From Fructobacillus broussonetiae (GTDB lineage: Bacteria > Bacillota > Bacilli > Lactobacillales > Lactobacillaceae): DNA of 64,000 bases. The notes under the pieces were generated by a model, which saw only the letters and a list, made by a program, of their open reading frames with translations, searched no databases and was not told where the DNA came from. Below, piece after piece: positions 49,401-58,503 of this stretch. Every line of letters starts with the position of its first letter. The first letter of the stretch is position 1. The DNA is taken from NCBI RefSeq assembly GCF_018437275.1, contig NZ_JAAMFK010000001.1:237962-301961 (forward strand). The letters are read 5' to 3'. A program made the position numbers and the translations under genes.

Positions 49401-50107
49401 GAGAAGAGGTCATCCAGTGAATCGTTCGTCTTATTTTTAGACTGAGCAAGTTCTTCTGCTGAACCCGCAAAACTCACCCGCCCCTCTTCCAATAGGAGGA
49501 AGGAGTCAACGTATTGCTTTGCTTGATCCAACAAGTGCGTTGTGAGCAAGACAGCGGTACCGTTTTGAGCCTTTTCCTTCATCAAAGCAATCAACTGCTT
49601 TTGTGCCAAGACGTCCAATCCGAGGAATGGTTCGTCAATGACGAGGAGTTGGCTATCCACCGCAAAGGCGGCAACGAGCATGACCTTTTGCTTCATCCCC
49701 TTTGAGAAGTGGATGGGCAACCAGTGTTCCTTACCATTCAAGCGGAACATCGAAAGAAGCTCTTCAACACGTGACCAGTGAGTCTTGTCGTCTTGCCCAT
49801 GTGCTTCAAGCATCAAGTGCAAGTGCTCAGCCAGCGTCAACTCATCGTATAGGATGGGTTGTTCTGGAATGTAAGCCAACAGTTGCTTGTATTCAAATGG
49901 TTGACTGGTCAGGTCACGGCCATCAAGGCTGATTGAACCACCCAAGAGGCGGCCCTGTCCGATGACCTGCTTCAAGGTCGTGGACTTCCCTGCGCCGTTT
50001 AGTCCAACCAGCGCAACAATTTGGCCGTTTGGTACTGAAAATGATAAATCGTCAATGACGACATGGCCGGCGTAACCGGCTTTTAAATTGTTTACTTGTA
50101 ATCCCAT
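49397..50107 (-). CDS. ecsA: ABC transporter ATP-binding protein EcsA
   Basis: 236-residue ABC ATPase. Walker A GLNGAGKST, Q loop IPEQPIL, signature FSKGMKQKV, Walker B LLVIDEPFLGLD, H loop TTHLL. Partner of EcsB. The ATG at 50107 gives the family N-terminus; the frame runs on to 50179 over the divergent hit promoter. TATAAT stands only seven bases before the ATG, so the transcript would have little or no leader. Divergent from hit, as in Bacillus. Confidence 0.93.
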   Translation of the reverse strand: MGLQVNNLKAGYAGHVVIDDLSFSVPNGQIVALVGLNGAGKSTTLKQVIGQGRLLGGSISLDGRDLTSQPFEYKQLLAYIPEQPILYDELTLAEHLHLMLEAHGQDDKTHWSRVEELLSMFRLNGKEHWLPIHFSKGMKQKVMLVAAFAVDSQLLVIDEPFLGLDVLAQKQLIALMKEKAQNGTAVLLTTHLLDQAKQYVDSFLLLEEGRVSFAGSAEELAQSKNKTNDSLDDLFS

Positions 50108-50114
50108 GTCCTTT

Positions 50115-50146
50115 ATTATAACAGGCTGGGCTGGCTTTGCTATAAT
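50115..50146. promoter_or_regulatory. Divergent promoters of ecsA and hit
   Basis: TATAAT on the minus strand at 50115-50120 (ecsA) and on the plus strand at 50141-50146 (hit); each -10 box overlaps the -35 region of the other promoter, so the two are likely to compete. Confidence 0.6.
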
Positions 50147-50178
50147 AGTTGTAGAAAAACGTGAAAAGGAGCCAAACA

Positions 50179-50607
50179 ATGGTAGACATTTTTGACAAGA
50201 TTATCGACGGTGAAATCCCGTCTTACAAGGTTTACGAAGACGAATATGTGTTAGCCTTCCTAGACATTTCCCAAGTGACACCCGGTCACACGCTGTTGAT
50301 TCCAAAAAAGCACGTTACAAACATTTTTGATTACGACGAAGAAACGGCCAAGCATGTGCTCTTGACTTTGCCAAAGTTGACCAAGGCCATCAAGGCGTCG
50401 GATGAAAAGATTACGGGGATGAACATCACCTCAAACAACGGTGAATCAGCCGGTCAAACGGTCTTGCACTCCCACTGGCACTTGATTCCACGCTTTGATG
50501 ACGACAACTTGAACGAAACGCTCGTGCCTACCATTGATCACTCAGCTGATTACACAGCCGACCGCTACCAAGCAATCGCAGATGAAATCAAGAAAGAGTT
50601 CAACTAA
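50179..50607 (+). CDS. hit: HIT family protein (Hit-like nucleotide hydrolase)
   Basis: 142-residue histidine-triad hydrolase or transferase acting on nucleoside-phosphate links. Starts MVDIFDKIIDGEIPSYKVYE and carries the triad HSHWHLIPR (H-x-H-x-H). AAAAGGAGCC precedes the ATG at 50179. Divergent from ecsAB and upstream of prsA, the same neighbourhood as in Bacillus subtilis. Confidence 0.95.
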   Translation: MVDIFDKIIDGEIPSYKVYEDEYVLAFLDISQVTPGHTLLIPKKHVTNIFDYDEETAKHVLLTLPKLTKAIKASDEKITGMNITSNNGESAGQTVLHSHWHLIPRFDDDNLNETLVPTIDHSADYTADRYQAIADEIKKEFN

Positions 50608-50610
50608 TCC

Positions 50611-50829
50611 ATGGCATTTACTAAAGTAAAAAATCTCGTTTCAAACTTGAAGGACATCAACGCCCTACAAAAGAAAGCCAAGGTTCAAACGAAGGTCTTA
50701 CAAAACGCCGTCGAAGGGACGAAAAAGGACGTCGAAGACATCCAGCGTGATGTTGAACGCATGAATTTTAAGAACAAAGCGCCCCTTGCTCGCATTCAAG
50801 AAACCTTGGACAACATGAAAAAGAAATAA
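50611..50829 (+). CDS. Small helical protein between hit and prsA, 72 aa
   Basis: 72-residue Lys-rich protein (MAFTKVKNLVSNLKDINALQ...) predicted as a coiled coil (VEDIQRDVERMNFKNK). Starts three bases after the hit stop, without a separate ribosome site, so it depends on hit translation. Similar small genes occupy this place in other lactobacilli; function unknown. Confidence 0.7.
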   Translation: MAFTKVKNLVSNLKDINALQKKAKVQTKVLQNAVEGTKKDVEDIQRDVERMNFKNKAPLARIQETLDNMKKK

Positions 50830-50910
50830 ACCCATTTGTGGTTGGCAGGCTTAGCCTGCCTTTTTCTATGTTAAAATGATAAAGATTAACAATTGAAAGA
50901 AGGACACCCT

Positions 50911-51810
50911 ATGCCTCGCAAAGTAATTTTGGGTATTTTTGCTGCTGTGCTCGTTGCTGGTGTCACGTTCTTGGCCGTCAATGGCTCAAAAACGTTAGCA
51001 ACAACGGACAACGGAAAAATCACCCAGGCCGACTACGTGGACGAATTAAAGCAGTCATCTGCTGGTCGTCAAGTTTTCGCCCAAATGGTTATTAACAAGG
51101 TCTTGGACAAGAAGTACGGTAAGCAAGTGACCGATGCCGAAATTGAAAAGTCTTTCAATAACATGAAGTCACAGTACGGTGAAGACAAGTTCAAGCAGTA
51201 CTTGTCACAAAACGGTATGACGACTCGCCAGTTCAAGCAAAACTTGCGCGATAAGGAAGTGATGCAGGTGGCTGTGAAGGATAACTACAAGCCTTCCCGC
51301 GACCAGTTGAACCAGGCCTATGAAGACTACGTGCCCGACACAAAGGTTTCATTGATCACCACCGATAACGAAGACGATGCGCAAGCTGCCATCGACGCTT
51401 TGAATGATGGTGCCGAATGGGACGACGTCTACCACCAGTACTCAAAGAAGAACGCCGCCGTTTCTGGAACGGGTCAGTTGCCAGCCTTTGATTCGACGAA
51501 CACAACCGTTGAACAAGAAGTTCGCATGGCCGGATTCAACCAGGGCGAAGGTGCCTATTCTGAATCCCCTGTTAAGGGTTCAAAGGGTAACTACTACGTC
51601 GTTCGCATGGATCACATGGACGAAAAGCCTGCCCAGGCTAAGATTGAATCAAAGTTGAAGGATAAGTTAACCAACGACTTCATCAACGATTCAAAGAACC
51701 AAGACGAAATGAAGAAGATTGTCGGTAAGCTCTTAAGCAAGGCCGACGTTAAGATCAAGGACTCTGATTTGAAGGGTGCCTTGGCCGGCTACATGAAAGC
51801 AGCCGCTTAA
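50911..51810 (+). CDS. prsA: Foldase PrsA (parvulin-type peptidyl-prolyl isomerase)
   Basis: 299-residue extracellular folding factor. N-terminal membrane segment VILGIFAAVLVAGVTFLAV, SurA-like helical domain (about 35-130) and a weakly conserved rotamase domain (about 135-250, VSLITTDNEDDAQAAI, SGTGQLPAFDS). Unlike the Bacillus lipoprotein it has no cysteine and no lipobox, so it would be held by an uncleaved signal anchor. GAAGGA lies before the ATG at 50911. Confidence 0.92.
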   Translation: MPRKVILGIFAAVLVAGVTFLAVNGSKTLATTDNGKITQADYVDELKQSSAGRQVFAQMVINKVLDKKYGKQVTDAEIEKSFNNMKSQYGEDKFKQYLSQNGMTTRQFKQNLRDKEVMQVAVKDNYKPSRDQLNQAYEDYVPDTKVSLITTDNEDDAQAAIDALNDGAEWDDVYHQYSKKNAAVSGTGQLPAFDSTNTTVEQEVRMAGFNQGEGAYSESPVKGSKGNYYVVRMDHMDEKPAQAKIESKLKDKLTNDFINDSKNQDEMKKIVGKLLSKADVKIKDSDLKGALAGYMKAAA

Positions 51811-51819
51811 ATAAAAGAA

Positions 51820-51847
51820 ACCAGTCCTTTGGGGGCTGGTTTTTTTG
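51820..51847 (+). terminator. Terminator of prsA
   Basis: AAACCAGTCC / GGGGCTGGTTT stem and T7. Confidence 0.8.
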
Positions 51848-51857
51848 TGTCCTTATT

Positions 51858-51878
51858 AAGTCTGACCCGTGCCAGGCT
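51858..51878 (+). repeat. Dispersed intergenic motif, copy
   Basis: AAGTCTGACCCGTGCCAGGC between two terminators. Confidence 0.4.
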
Positions 51879-51892
51879 GGTCTTTTGGTATT

Positions 51893-51927
51893 AAAAAAGC
51901 GCCCGGCGTGAAGCTCGGGCGCTTTTT
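51893..51927. terminator. Bidirectional terminator behind yhaN
   Basis: AAAAGCGCCCG / CGGGCGCTTTT with A and T runs. Confidence 0.85.
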
Positions 51928-52038
51928 ATGTTGCTTATGATAGGTGTTAAAACCTTAATGTGACATATTTGGTCGCCTTTAAGTTGATCCCTTGGATTAA
52001 ACATTTGGCGCCTTTTATGCTTGGTACTCTTATACAAA

Positions 52039-54435
52039 TTATGAATAAGCGTTCAAATTGACGACATGGTCGGCTCCGACTTTTTCATCAAAAGTCCAAA
52101 AAATGACCTGTTGATCCATGGCAATCTCCTGCAAGAGCGCCAAGGCACGTTCCTTTTTCTCGTCGTCCAAGTGAACGAAGGCGTCATCCACCAACAGTGG
52201 AAAGCGTTCCTTCAAATCCAGGGACGTCGCCAAGGCCAAGCGAAGCGACAGGTACACCAGGTCCTTTGCCCCAGAAGACAACTCGATAATGGCAAAGCGA
52301 CTCGCCATGCCTGAAACAAAGAGCTGTTCTTTTTCCATTTGAATCGCTTCGTAGTCCCCTTCGGAGAGCTGAGCGAGGTAAGCGGATGCCTGAGACAAGA
52401 CATCTGATGACAAACTGTCTTGTTTTCCTAAGAAGGCCTGGTTCACAACGGGAACCAAAAGCCGCTTCGCCAGGTAGTCCGTGAAGGCGTCCTTCAAATA
52501 CGCGTTTTGGTTCTCAATCTTCTGGTCCAGGGCAGCGAGGGTCTCGTCCCCAGCCAAATAGTTGAGCTGAACACGAGTCTTTTCGACCTGGGCCAAAAGC
52601 GCGTCCTGCTTTTGCTGGGATTCCTTCAACGCTGTTTCAGCTTTAATGCAATCGGCCTCAAGGCGTTCATTTAGCGCCTCGTCGGAACCCTCGCACGCTT
52701 GCTCAAGTTTTTCGATTTCTGACCAAAGCGCTTCACCAAGCTGCTCACGGGCAACTTCTGCCCGGTCCTTTGCAGTCTGATTTTGACGTTGCAAAGATAC
52801 AAATTCCTTGAATTCGTCTATGGTTTTGAAGCCAAATTCACCCAGCTTATCGGTCAACTTCTTCTCGGTGTCACGCTGCTTTTTGTAGAGCGTTTGCTGT
52901 GTGTCCAACGCCTCGTTCACACGGTCCAATTGACGACTTTGGCCGTCGCTTTGCTCCTGGGCTAAGTAGTGCTGAGCGGCCTGCAGAATGCGCTGGCTCG
53001 AACTCATTTGAAGCGATGCTGCCTGATCGTAGAATCCAGCTTCCGACATCGCCGCCAAAACACCCTCGGTAAGTGCACGCTCTCGGTCGTTTTCTTCCCG
53101 CCGTTCATCGCGCTTTGAGGCAAGCGATTTTAGCTCATCCTGCTTAGCCAGCACCTCTTCTTTACTGAGCGGGCCAAAACGGTCCAAAATGCGCTTTGTG
53201 CGCATCCGGTCCTGGTAGAAGTAACCGACAACCGCAAGGCCGACAGCCGATAGGACAAGCCCCAGCGCAAATGAGAAAGCAAAACCAAAAGCGGCAATCA
53301 CCACCGCACTAACCGTGGGCCAGACACCGCTACTGCTCTTTTCAAGGGCCTGTCGTTCATGTTCGCTCAGTGCTTCCGGAATGTGACCGCCGAAGCTTTC
53401 TTCAGCTTCTCCCAGTTCCTGATTGAGCGTTAAGACACGCTCCAAATGATGCGACAGGGCATCGCTTTTGCTCTTTAGGTTTTGGAATTGTTCCTTTTGG
53501 TCAGCTGTTTGCAAGTGAGCTTGGTGTTCGGCCAGTCTCTTCTTGTTTTCGTCAATCTTTTCTTCAATCCAGTTCAGGTCAGACTCCAGCTTAAGAGCCT
53601 CGTCGTAGGCCGGACGCCAATCACGGCCCGCTGTATTGTTGGCGTCATCAGCAGCCGCAAGTGTCTTGTGATTCTGCTGGTAGATTTCCTTGGCACGCTG
53701 AAGCTCCTTGGCATGCTGCCATTCAGATTGCTTCGTTGCAACCATCTGCTTGGAGAGCTCGAGCTGGTGGACCTGGTCCGAGAGGGACTTTGAAGCCTGT
53801 AGGTACTCCGAAAGATTGGACTGTTTATCCTGGCGCTTGGACTCGAGCTGTTCGTATTCCTTAATGGCAATGTTCAACGGGCGGTTAGCCGTTTTCGTCT
53901 TTCCGAAATCCTTTGAAGCCGCCTCGTCCTTGTCCTTCGCCCAGGTTAAGAAGCGCTGCGCCTGAGGCTTTGTAAAGGACAGCAAGGTTTGCTCGAGGTC
54001 GTCTTCTGCCAGCTTTGAGACGAGGCTTAGCTCCGTTTCGTCAAAGGAATAAATCTGGCGGAAATCCTCTTCCGTTAATGGGTAAAAGAGCTCTTCCAGG
54101 AATTTTTCGGGGTTAGGCAGCTCCAGACCAGTTTTTTGTTCAACAACGCTAAGCTTTGTTTTCACCCGTCCCATGCGCGTGATGCGGTAAGCGCCCTTCT
54201 CGCATTCCATATCGATGGATCCACCGTACTTCGCACCGGAGCGTGGCTCGTAGAGTTGCGCCCCCTTCTTGGCCTTTGGAAAGCCGAAGAAAACGCCGAG
54301 GACGAAGTCTTTCAACGTGGATTTACCGGCTTCGTTATGCCCAAAAAAGACCTGCCAGTCCTGCATGTCTTTGAAGGTCACGTTCGACCATTTTCCAAAT
54401 CCAGAAATCAAAATCTGATTAATTTTCACGGTCAT
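52039..54435 (-). CDS. yhaN: SbcC-like AAA ATPase (YhaN family)
   Basis: 798-residue Rad50/SbcC-type ATPase. Walker A GHNEAGKST (about residue 34), two long coiled-coil arms, a central hydrophobic hairpin VIAAFGFAFSFALGLVLSAVGLAVVGYF-like pair of segments (about 375-410) and C-terminal Walker B region LVDDAFVHLDDEKK. Partner of the YhaO nuclease and probably a DNA end-processing complex; the hydrophobic hairpin suggests membrane contact. Starts inside the yhaO end (17-base overlap). Confidence 0.88.
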   Translation of the reverse strand: MTVKINQILISGFGKWSNVTFKDMQDWQVFFGHNEAGKSTLKDFVLGVFFGFPKAKKGAQLYEPRSGAKYGGSIDMECEKGAYRITRMGRVKTKLSVVEQKTGLELPNPEKFLEELFYPLTEEDFRQIYSFDETELSLVSKLAEDDLEQTLLSFTKPQAQRFLTWAKDKDEAASKDFGKTKTANRPLNIAIKEYEQLESKRQDKQSNLSEYLQASKSLSDQVHQLELSKQMVATKQSEWQHAKELQRAKEIYQQNHKTLAAADDANNTAGRDWRPAYDEALKLESDLNWIEEKIDENKKRLAEHQAHLQTADQKEQFQNLKSKSDALSHHLERVLTLNQELGEAEESFGGHIPEALSEHERQALEKSSSGVWPTVSAVVIAAFGFAFSFALGLVLSAVGLAVVGYFYQDRMRTKRILDRFGPLSKEEVLAKQDELKSLASKRDERREENDRERALTEGVLAAMSEAGFYDQAASLQMSSSQRILQAAQHYLAQEQSDGQSRQLDRVNEALDTQQTLYKKQRDTEKKLTDKLGEFGFKTIDEFKEFVSLQRQNQTAKDRAEVAREQLGEALWSEIEKLEQACEGSDEALNERLEADCIKAETALKESQQKQDALLAQVEKTRVQLNYLAGDETLAALDQKIENQNAYLKDAFTDYLAKRLLVPVVNQAFLGKQDSLSSDVLSQASAYLAQLSEGDYEAIQMEKEQLFVSGMASRFAIIELSSGAKDLVYLSLRLALATSLDLKERFPLLVDDAFVHLDDEKKERALALLQEIAMDQQVIFWTFDEKVGADHVVNLNAYS

Positions 54436-55600
54436 CCCCTCCTTCCATCAACGTGTTCAGACGTTCTTGGACCGCCTGCTCCCCCTCTTTTGAGTTGAAG
54501 TACTGTCGCACCTCCAAGGGCACCACGTCTGTTAGCAAGTTCGCGACCTCACCGTCTGTTTCCAGAACAGATTCGATGGCCTCGTCAAAGGACATGGAAG
54601 CAAAGGCGGGCTTTTGTGCGGAATGCATCCGCTTTACGCTGACATTGACCGGCCAAATTTGTTCATGGAAATGCAGGCTTTGAACCTGCTCCAGGAGTTG
54701 ACCGCTGGCTTCGGCTGCGAGCAAATCGTTTCCGACTTCACCAGACAGTTCAACGGAAAGCAAGGTTGGCTTCTCTACCTCCATGCTCGTCAGCTTTGAG
54801 ACCAGGGCGTCAAAGGATGAAAGATTCTGGTATTCGACCTGTTCCCAAAGTACCTTTGCACATGGGATGAACGTTGGCGTTAGCTCGCCCTGGTCGCTGG
54901 ACTGCACGAGATAGCAGCCCTTCTCACCAGTCTCCTTGCGGTTGAGTCCTTGCAAATTACCGGAGTAGGCAATGAAGGGCTTTTCGTTTAGGATTTCGCG
55001 TTGGTGGATGTGTCCGAGTGCCCAGTAGTCATAACCTTTTTGAACCATGTCTTGAATCGAAAAGGCCGCGTATTGATCCCGGCCGGCTTGTCCAACAGAG
55101 CCGTGATAAAGTCCGATGTGGTAGTCAACGTTTGAGGCACGCATGGGAAAGGTCGAAAGCCGGTCCGTCTTTTCCATTCGGTCCTGATAAGAAAAACCGG
55201 AGAAAGCCACCTTCTCACCACGCCGTGTTGAGAGCGTCACGGTCTCAACCTCATTTCCAAACACGTGCACGCTTTTTGGCCATGACTGACCCCGCTCGTT
55301 CAATGCCTGGTAATCGTGATTTCCATACGACAGCACGACCTGAATGCCATTCTGGTCCAAATCAAAAAAGCCCTGACTCAACGTCGCCTGAATCTTTGCC
55401 GAGTTTCCAGACCCATGGAGCAAGTCACCCGGAAAGAGTACGAAATCCACCTGCTTTTTAATCGCCGTGTTAATCAACGTCTGAAAGGCATCAAAGGTCG
55501 CATTCAACACATCCTTCTCAAATTCTTGATTTAATTGTCGGCTCAAACCAGAAAAAGGGTTGCCCAAGTGGACGTCCCCTGCGTGTAGAAATGAAACCAT
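54419..55600 (-). CDS. yhaO: SbcD-like metallophosphoesterase (YhaO family)
   Basis: 393-residue Mre11/SbcD-type nuclease. Metal motifs: HAGDVHLGN, FPGDLLHGS, SYGNHDYQA, LYHGSVG and ALGHIHQREIL, all present. ATG at 55600 follows GGAGGAGG; the frame extends five codons further. Forms an overlapping pair with yhaN, so the products are expected to be made in step and act together on DNA ends. Confidence 0.9.
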   Translation of the reverse strand: MVSFLHAGDVHLGNPFSGLSRQLNQEFEKDVLNATFDAFQTLINTAIKKQVDFVLFPGDLLHGSGNSAKIQATLSQGFFDLDQNGIQVVLSYGNHDYQALNERGQSWPKSVHVFGNEVETVTLSTRRGEKVAFSGFSYQDRMEKTDRLSTFPMRASNVDYHIGLYHGSVGQAGRDQYAAFSIQDMVQKGYDYWALGHIHQREILNEKPFIAYSGNLQGLNRKETGEKGCYLVQSSDQGELTPTFIPCAKVLWEQVEYQNLSSFDALVSKLTSMEVEKPTLLSVELSGEVGNDLLAAEASGQLLEQVQSLHFHEQIWPVNVSVKRMHSAQKPAFASMSFDEAIESVLETDGEVANLLTDVVPLEVRQYFNSKEGEQAVQERLNTLMEGGDDREN

Positions 55601-55664
55601 TTCGTCCTCCTCCAAACGGGTGTTCGTATCATTTATTATACTAGAACAACGAAACGAGAAAAAG

Positions 55665-55693
55665 AAAAAGCGACCCGAATTTCGAGTCGCTTT
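55665..55693 (-). terminator. Terminator of the pyrR-carAB-like operon
   Basis: AAAGCGACTCGAA / TTCGGGTCGCTTT stem (one mismatch) with T tract on the minus strand. Confidence 0.8.
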
Positions 55694-55704
55694 ATTCGTA
55701 TAAT

Positions 55705-55980
55705 TTATTGATTGAGGTCCATGCTTTCCTTGGTAAAACGCCCCATCGGTGTGTAGTCGTGCCGGTCTTTAAAAGCAAGCTTTTCGACCGATACGAGCAC
55801 GACCTTCTGGTTTTGCCCCGTCAAGAAAATTTGGCCAGGCTTTCCAAGCTTTCCCTTGGTATGTTTCCCAATTCGCCAGGGATGCACCTTGGCATCTGGG
55901 TCGAACACCGCCTGTCCCGAAGCATCCTCGTGAACAGGAATGCCATTCAAAATGGCTGTGTCATACTTATCCTTTGCCAT
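55705..55980 (-). CDS. Hypothetical protein, 91 aa, last gene of the carAB-like operon
   Basis: Not recognised. Soluble basic protein MAKDKYDTAILNGIPVHEDA... with an IFLTGQNQKVVLVSVEKLAF stretch. Its ATG follows the stop of the carB-like gene without a gap, and the operon terminator comes right after it, so it is made with the CarA/CarB-like proteins. A partner role is suggested only by this placement. Confidence 0.7.
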   Translation of the reverse strand: MAKDKYDTAILNGIPVHEDASGQAVFDPDAKVHPWRIGKHTKGKLGKPGQIFLTGQNQKVVLVSVEKLAFKDRHDYTPMGRFTKESMDLNQ

Positions 55981-58503
55981 CTAGTCGTCCTCCTTCAAGA
56001 GGCGCACAATCTTAGCCCCCATCTCAAAGCGAGTGGAGTCAATTTCACCTTCTGGCTTCAGATGAAGATCAAAGTCCGTTCGGTCCGAGACCATCGCGTA
56101 CTCTCCTTCTTTCAGTTGTGGCATGTGGGCAACCAAGGCTTCCAAATCCTCTGGCTTCAGGCCACCCTGCCAAGAACGAATGACGAGGCGAACCAATGAC
56201 AGACCAAGTACCTTCGACAAGAAGGCAATCTGTCCGTATGGCATTGGACGCAACCAAGTGTCGACCGCAAAGTTTGGAAGATCGACATGCTCGCTCCACT
56301 CTCCTGATTCTCGACGCCAAATCAACTGATACATTCCTGGTGAACGAAGTTCAAATTCATCGAGATCAACGTCTGAGACATCTTCGTCAATCAAACGAAT
56401 CTCACCGTTCTGATGCTCCGTAACAACCAGCGGATAAGCGTTCTTCCCGTCGTAGAAGAAGTTCAGCGCAAATTCAGACTGACCATCTTCCGGACCGTTT
56501 GGTTGGTGCTTGTCCTTAGGTAGAACAATGACGTTTTGGCCAAGATTTTGCAAGGCCGCAATCAACTTGCGACGATTTCCCGGAACTAAGATAGCCCGTG
56601 GATGTTCTTGATCAACAACGGCCATCACATCCGAAACTTCCAGTGGTTCTAAGTACTGCTTGTTGGACAAGTGAGGTAACAAGGTCGCATCGGCGGCGTT
56701 GTTGTTCATAATGATGGTCTTGTAGCCCATGGCGCGCAGCTCAGAAAGTGCCACGTTTACCATGTAACCGGCAGCGGCTCCATCCCCCATTCGAAAGGCA
56801 CCTGAACCAATCAAAAGGACGGATTCGTCACAGAGTGGCGCAGATTCGTTCTCTTCTTCGAAGGTCGCAAAGAACTGCCGTGCCTTTTCAGGGAATTCCC
56901 CGGCCGAGGGTTCCAAGGCTTTGTAGGTCGGGATAATACCGGCCTCCTTTGCCAAGTTACGAATGGCTTGGAAGTCGGTTTGCCAGAAACGTGCCAACAA
57001 ACCATCGGAAAGTCCAGACTTCTTAGCCTCCGCCAAAACGGTCGACGTTGGTCGGGCGTTTAAAATCTTTTGTTCAATCTCTAGGAGATGACCCAACTGG
57101 TAGAAGTAGAATTCATCAATCTTGGTCAACTCTGCGAGTTCGTCAACTTCGTAGCCACGGCGAAGCGCTTCAATCAGCAAGAGTACCCGGTTATCTTGGG
57201 GGTGAATCAACTGCTGGATAAGCTCATCGTCGGTGATGTTTTTCATGTACTTTGGCGAGAACGAACGGTTGTTAAAGTGAGCAGCTCGAATCGCCTTCTC
57301 CATGGCTTCAATAAATGTTCGCCCGAATCCCAAGGCGGAACCAACCGACTTCTGGATGGAAGACAGTTGACGGTTGACTTTAACACCGGCCGCTTCCAAA
57401 TCTCCGAAGGAGAAGACGGGTAACTTAACCACGATGTGGTCCATCACGGGTTCAAGCATTGCCGTCTTTTCGTGGTAGGAGTCAGGCAAAACAACCTCGT
57501 CGATTCGCTTTCCCATGGCTAACTGAGCAGAGACTAACATCACGGGGTAACCCGTGAGCAAAGCCATCCGGTTCGTCAGTTGGTTCAAATAAGGCGAGAC
57601 CTTGATGACGTACATGTCACCCGTCTTTTCATCAAAGGCCAGCTGCACGTGAACGGGTCCTTGAACCTTCAAAATGTTAGCCACCAAGAAGGCTTGGGTC
57701 CGCATCTTTTGCAAGACTTGGTCAGATATCGTGAGAACCGGTGCAACGGAAAGCGAGTCAGACGTGTGAATTCCGATTGGATCCATATCCTCTGACGCAC
57801 CGACCTGCAAACAGTTTCCAAAGGAATCACGGAGGACCAACAAGGAAACTTCTTTAAGACCGTTGATGGCCTTCGAGATAACGGCTTCCTTGGTCAGGGA
57901 TTGCTCGAGAACTCGTCCCACCACTTCTTCGAAGTCATCGAGGCGCTTCACAATCCGACGCGTTGTTGCCTGAGCAGGGTTGTGCGCGCGGACGAGCAGC
58001 GGCAACTCTAAGTCACGAAGAATCTGATTGGCTTCGTCTTGGCTTTTAACAATCGTTGCTTCTGGCATCGAAAGTCCGGCGTCGATCAAGCGATCATAGA
58101 GGGCTGTTTGATCAGCCATGAGTGAAACGGTGCTTTCGGGCATACCAAGCGTTTTGGGCTTGTCACCGTCCTCTTCACGCCACTCAGAGAGCACCTGTTG
58201 CCAGAGACGGATTCCGCGGACCCCAGCAAAGGCCGGTACAACGCTATCAATGGCGTTCTCTTTGATGATGGCCTTGATGTTTTGAACGGTCAGGGTCGCC
58301 ACGATCGTCTTGGCAAAGGCGGACTCCAATGAAAGCGAGTACGGGTTGTCTTCGACAACGAAGAGCTCGTAGCCCTGTTTCTTTAGGATGGGCAGGGCCT
58401 GATAGATAGCAGCGTCGTTTTCACCCTGCATACCAAAATCAGTTTCACCAGCGCCCAAGAAGAGAACGCGCTTTTGTTGTTCTTCAGTTGTTCTTTTGTA
58501 CAT
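55981..58503 (-). CDS. CarB-like protein, shortened and with lost catalytic residues
   Basis: 840 residues against about 1060-1070 for CarB. Residues 1-410 follow the first synthetase half but with changes: IGSGP-type start is LGAGETDFGMQGE, Gly-rich ATP loop is RAHNPAQATT, and the IEMNPR metal motif is IKVSPY (Lys301, Ser303). The oligomerisation domain (about 411-550) is recognisable (GFGRTFIEAMEKAIRA precedes it). The second half keeps a pre-ATP-grasp domain (LLIGSGAFRMGDG...) and a tail like SKVLGLSLVRLV, but lacks most of the second ATP-grasp and the C-terminal allosteric domain. The frame is intact; carA overlaps by 20 bases. Probably not a functional synthetase. Confidence 0.8.
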   Translation of the reverse strand: MYKRTTEEQQKRVLFLGAGETDFGMQGENDAAIYQALPILKKQGYELFVVEDNPYSLSLESAFAKTIVATLTVQNIKAIIKENAIDSVVPAFAGVRGIRLWQQVLSEWREEDGDKPKTLGMPESTVSLMADQTALYDRLIDAGLSMPEATIVKSQDEANQILRDLELPLLVRAHNPAQATTRRIVKRLDDFEEVVGRVLEQSLTKEAVISKAINGLKEVSLLVLRDSFGNCLQVGASEDMDPIGIHTSDSLSVAPVLTISDQVLQKMRTQAFLVANILKVQGPVHVQLAFDEKTGDMYVIKVSPYLNQLTNRMALLTGYPVMLVSAQLAMGKRIDEVVLPDSYHEKTAMLEPVMDHIVVKLPVFSFGDLEAAGVKVNRQLSSIQKSVGSALGFGRTFIEAMEKAIRAAHFNNRSFSPKYMKNITDDELIQQLIHPQDNRVLLLIEALRRGYEVDELAELTKIDEFYFYQLGHLLEIEQKILNARPTSTVLAEAKKSGLSDGLLARFWQTDFQAIRNLAKEAGIIPTYKALEPSAGEFPEKARQFFATFEEENESAPLCDESVLLIGSGAFRMGDGAAAGYMVNVALSELRAMGYKTIIMNNNAADATLLPHLSNKQYLEPLEVSDVMAVVDQEHPRAILVPGNRRKLIAALQNLGQNVIVLPKDKHQPNGPEDGQSEFALNFFYDGKNAYPLVVTEHQNGEIRLIDEDVSDVDLDEFELRSPGMYQLIWRRESGEWSEHVDLPNFAVDTWLRPMPYGQIAFLSKVLGLSLVRLVIRSWQGGLKPEDLEALVAHMPQLKEGEYAMVSDRTDFDLHLKPEGEIDSTRFEMGAKIVRLLKEDD

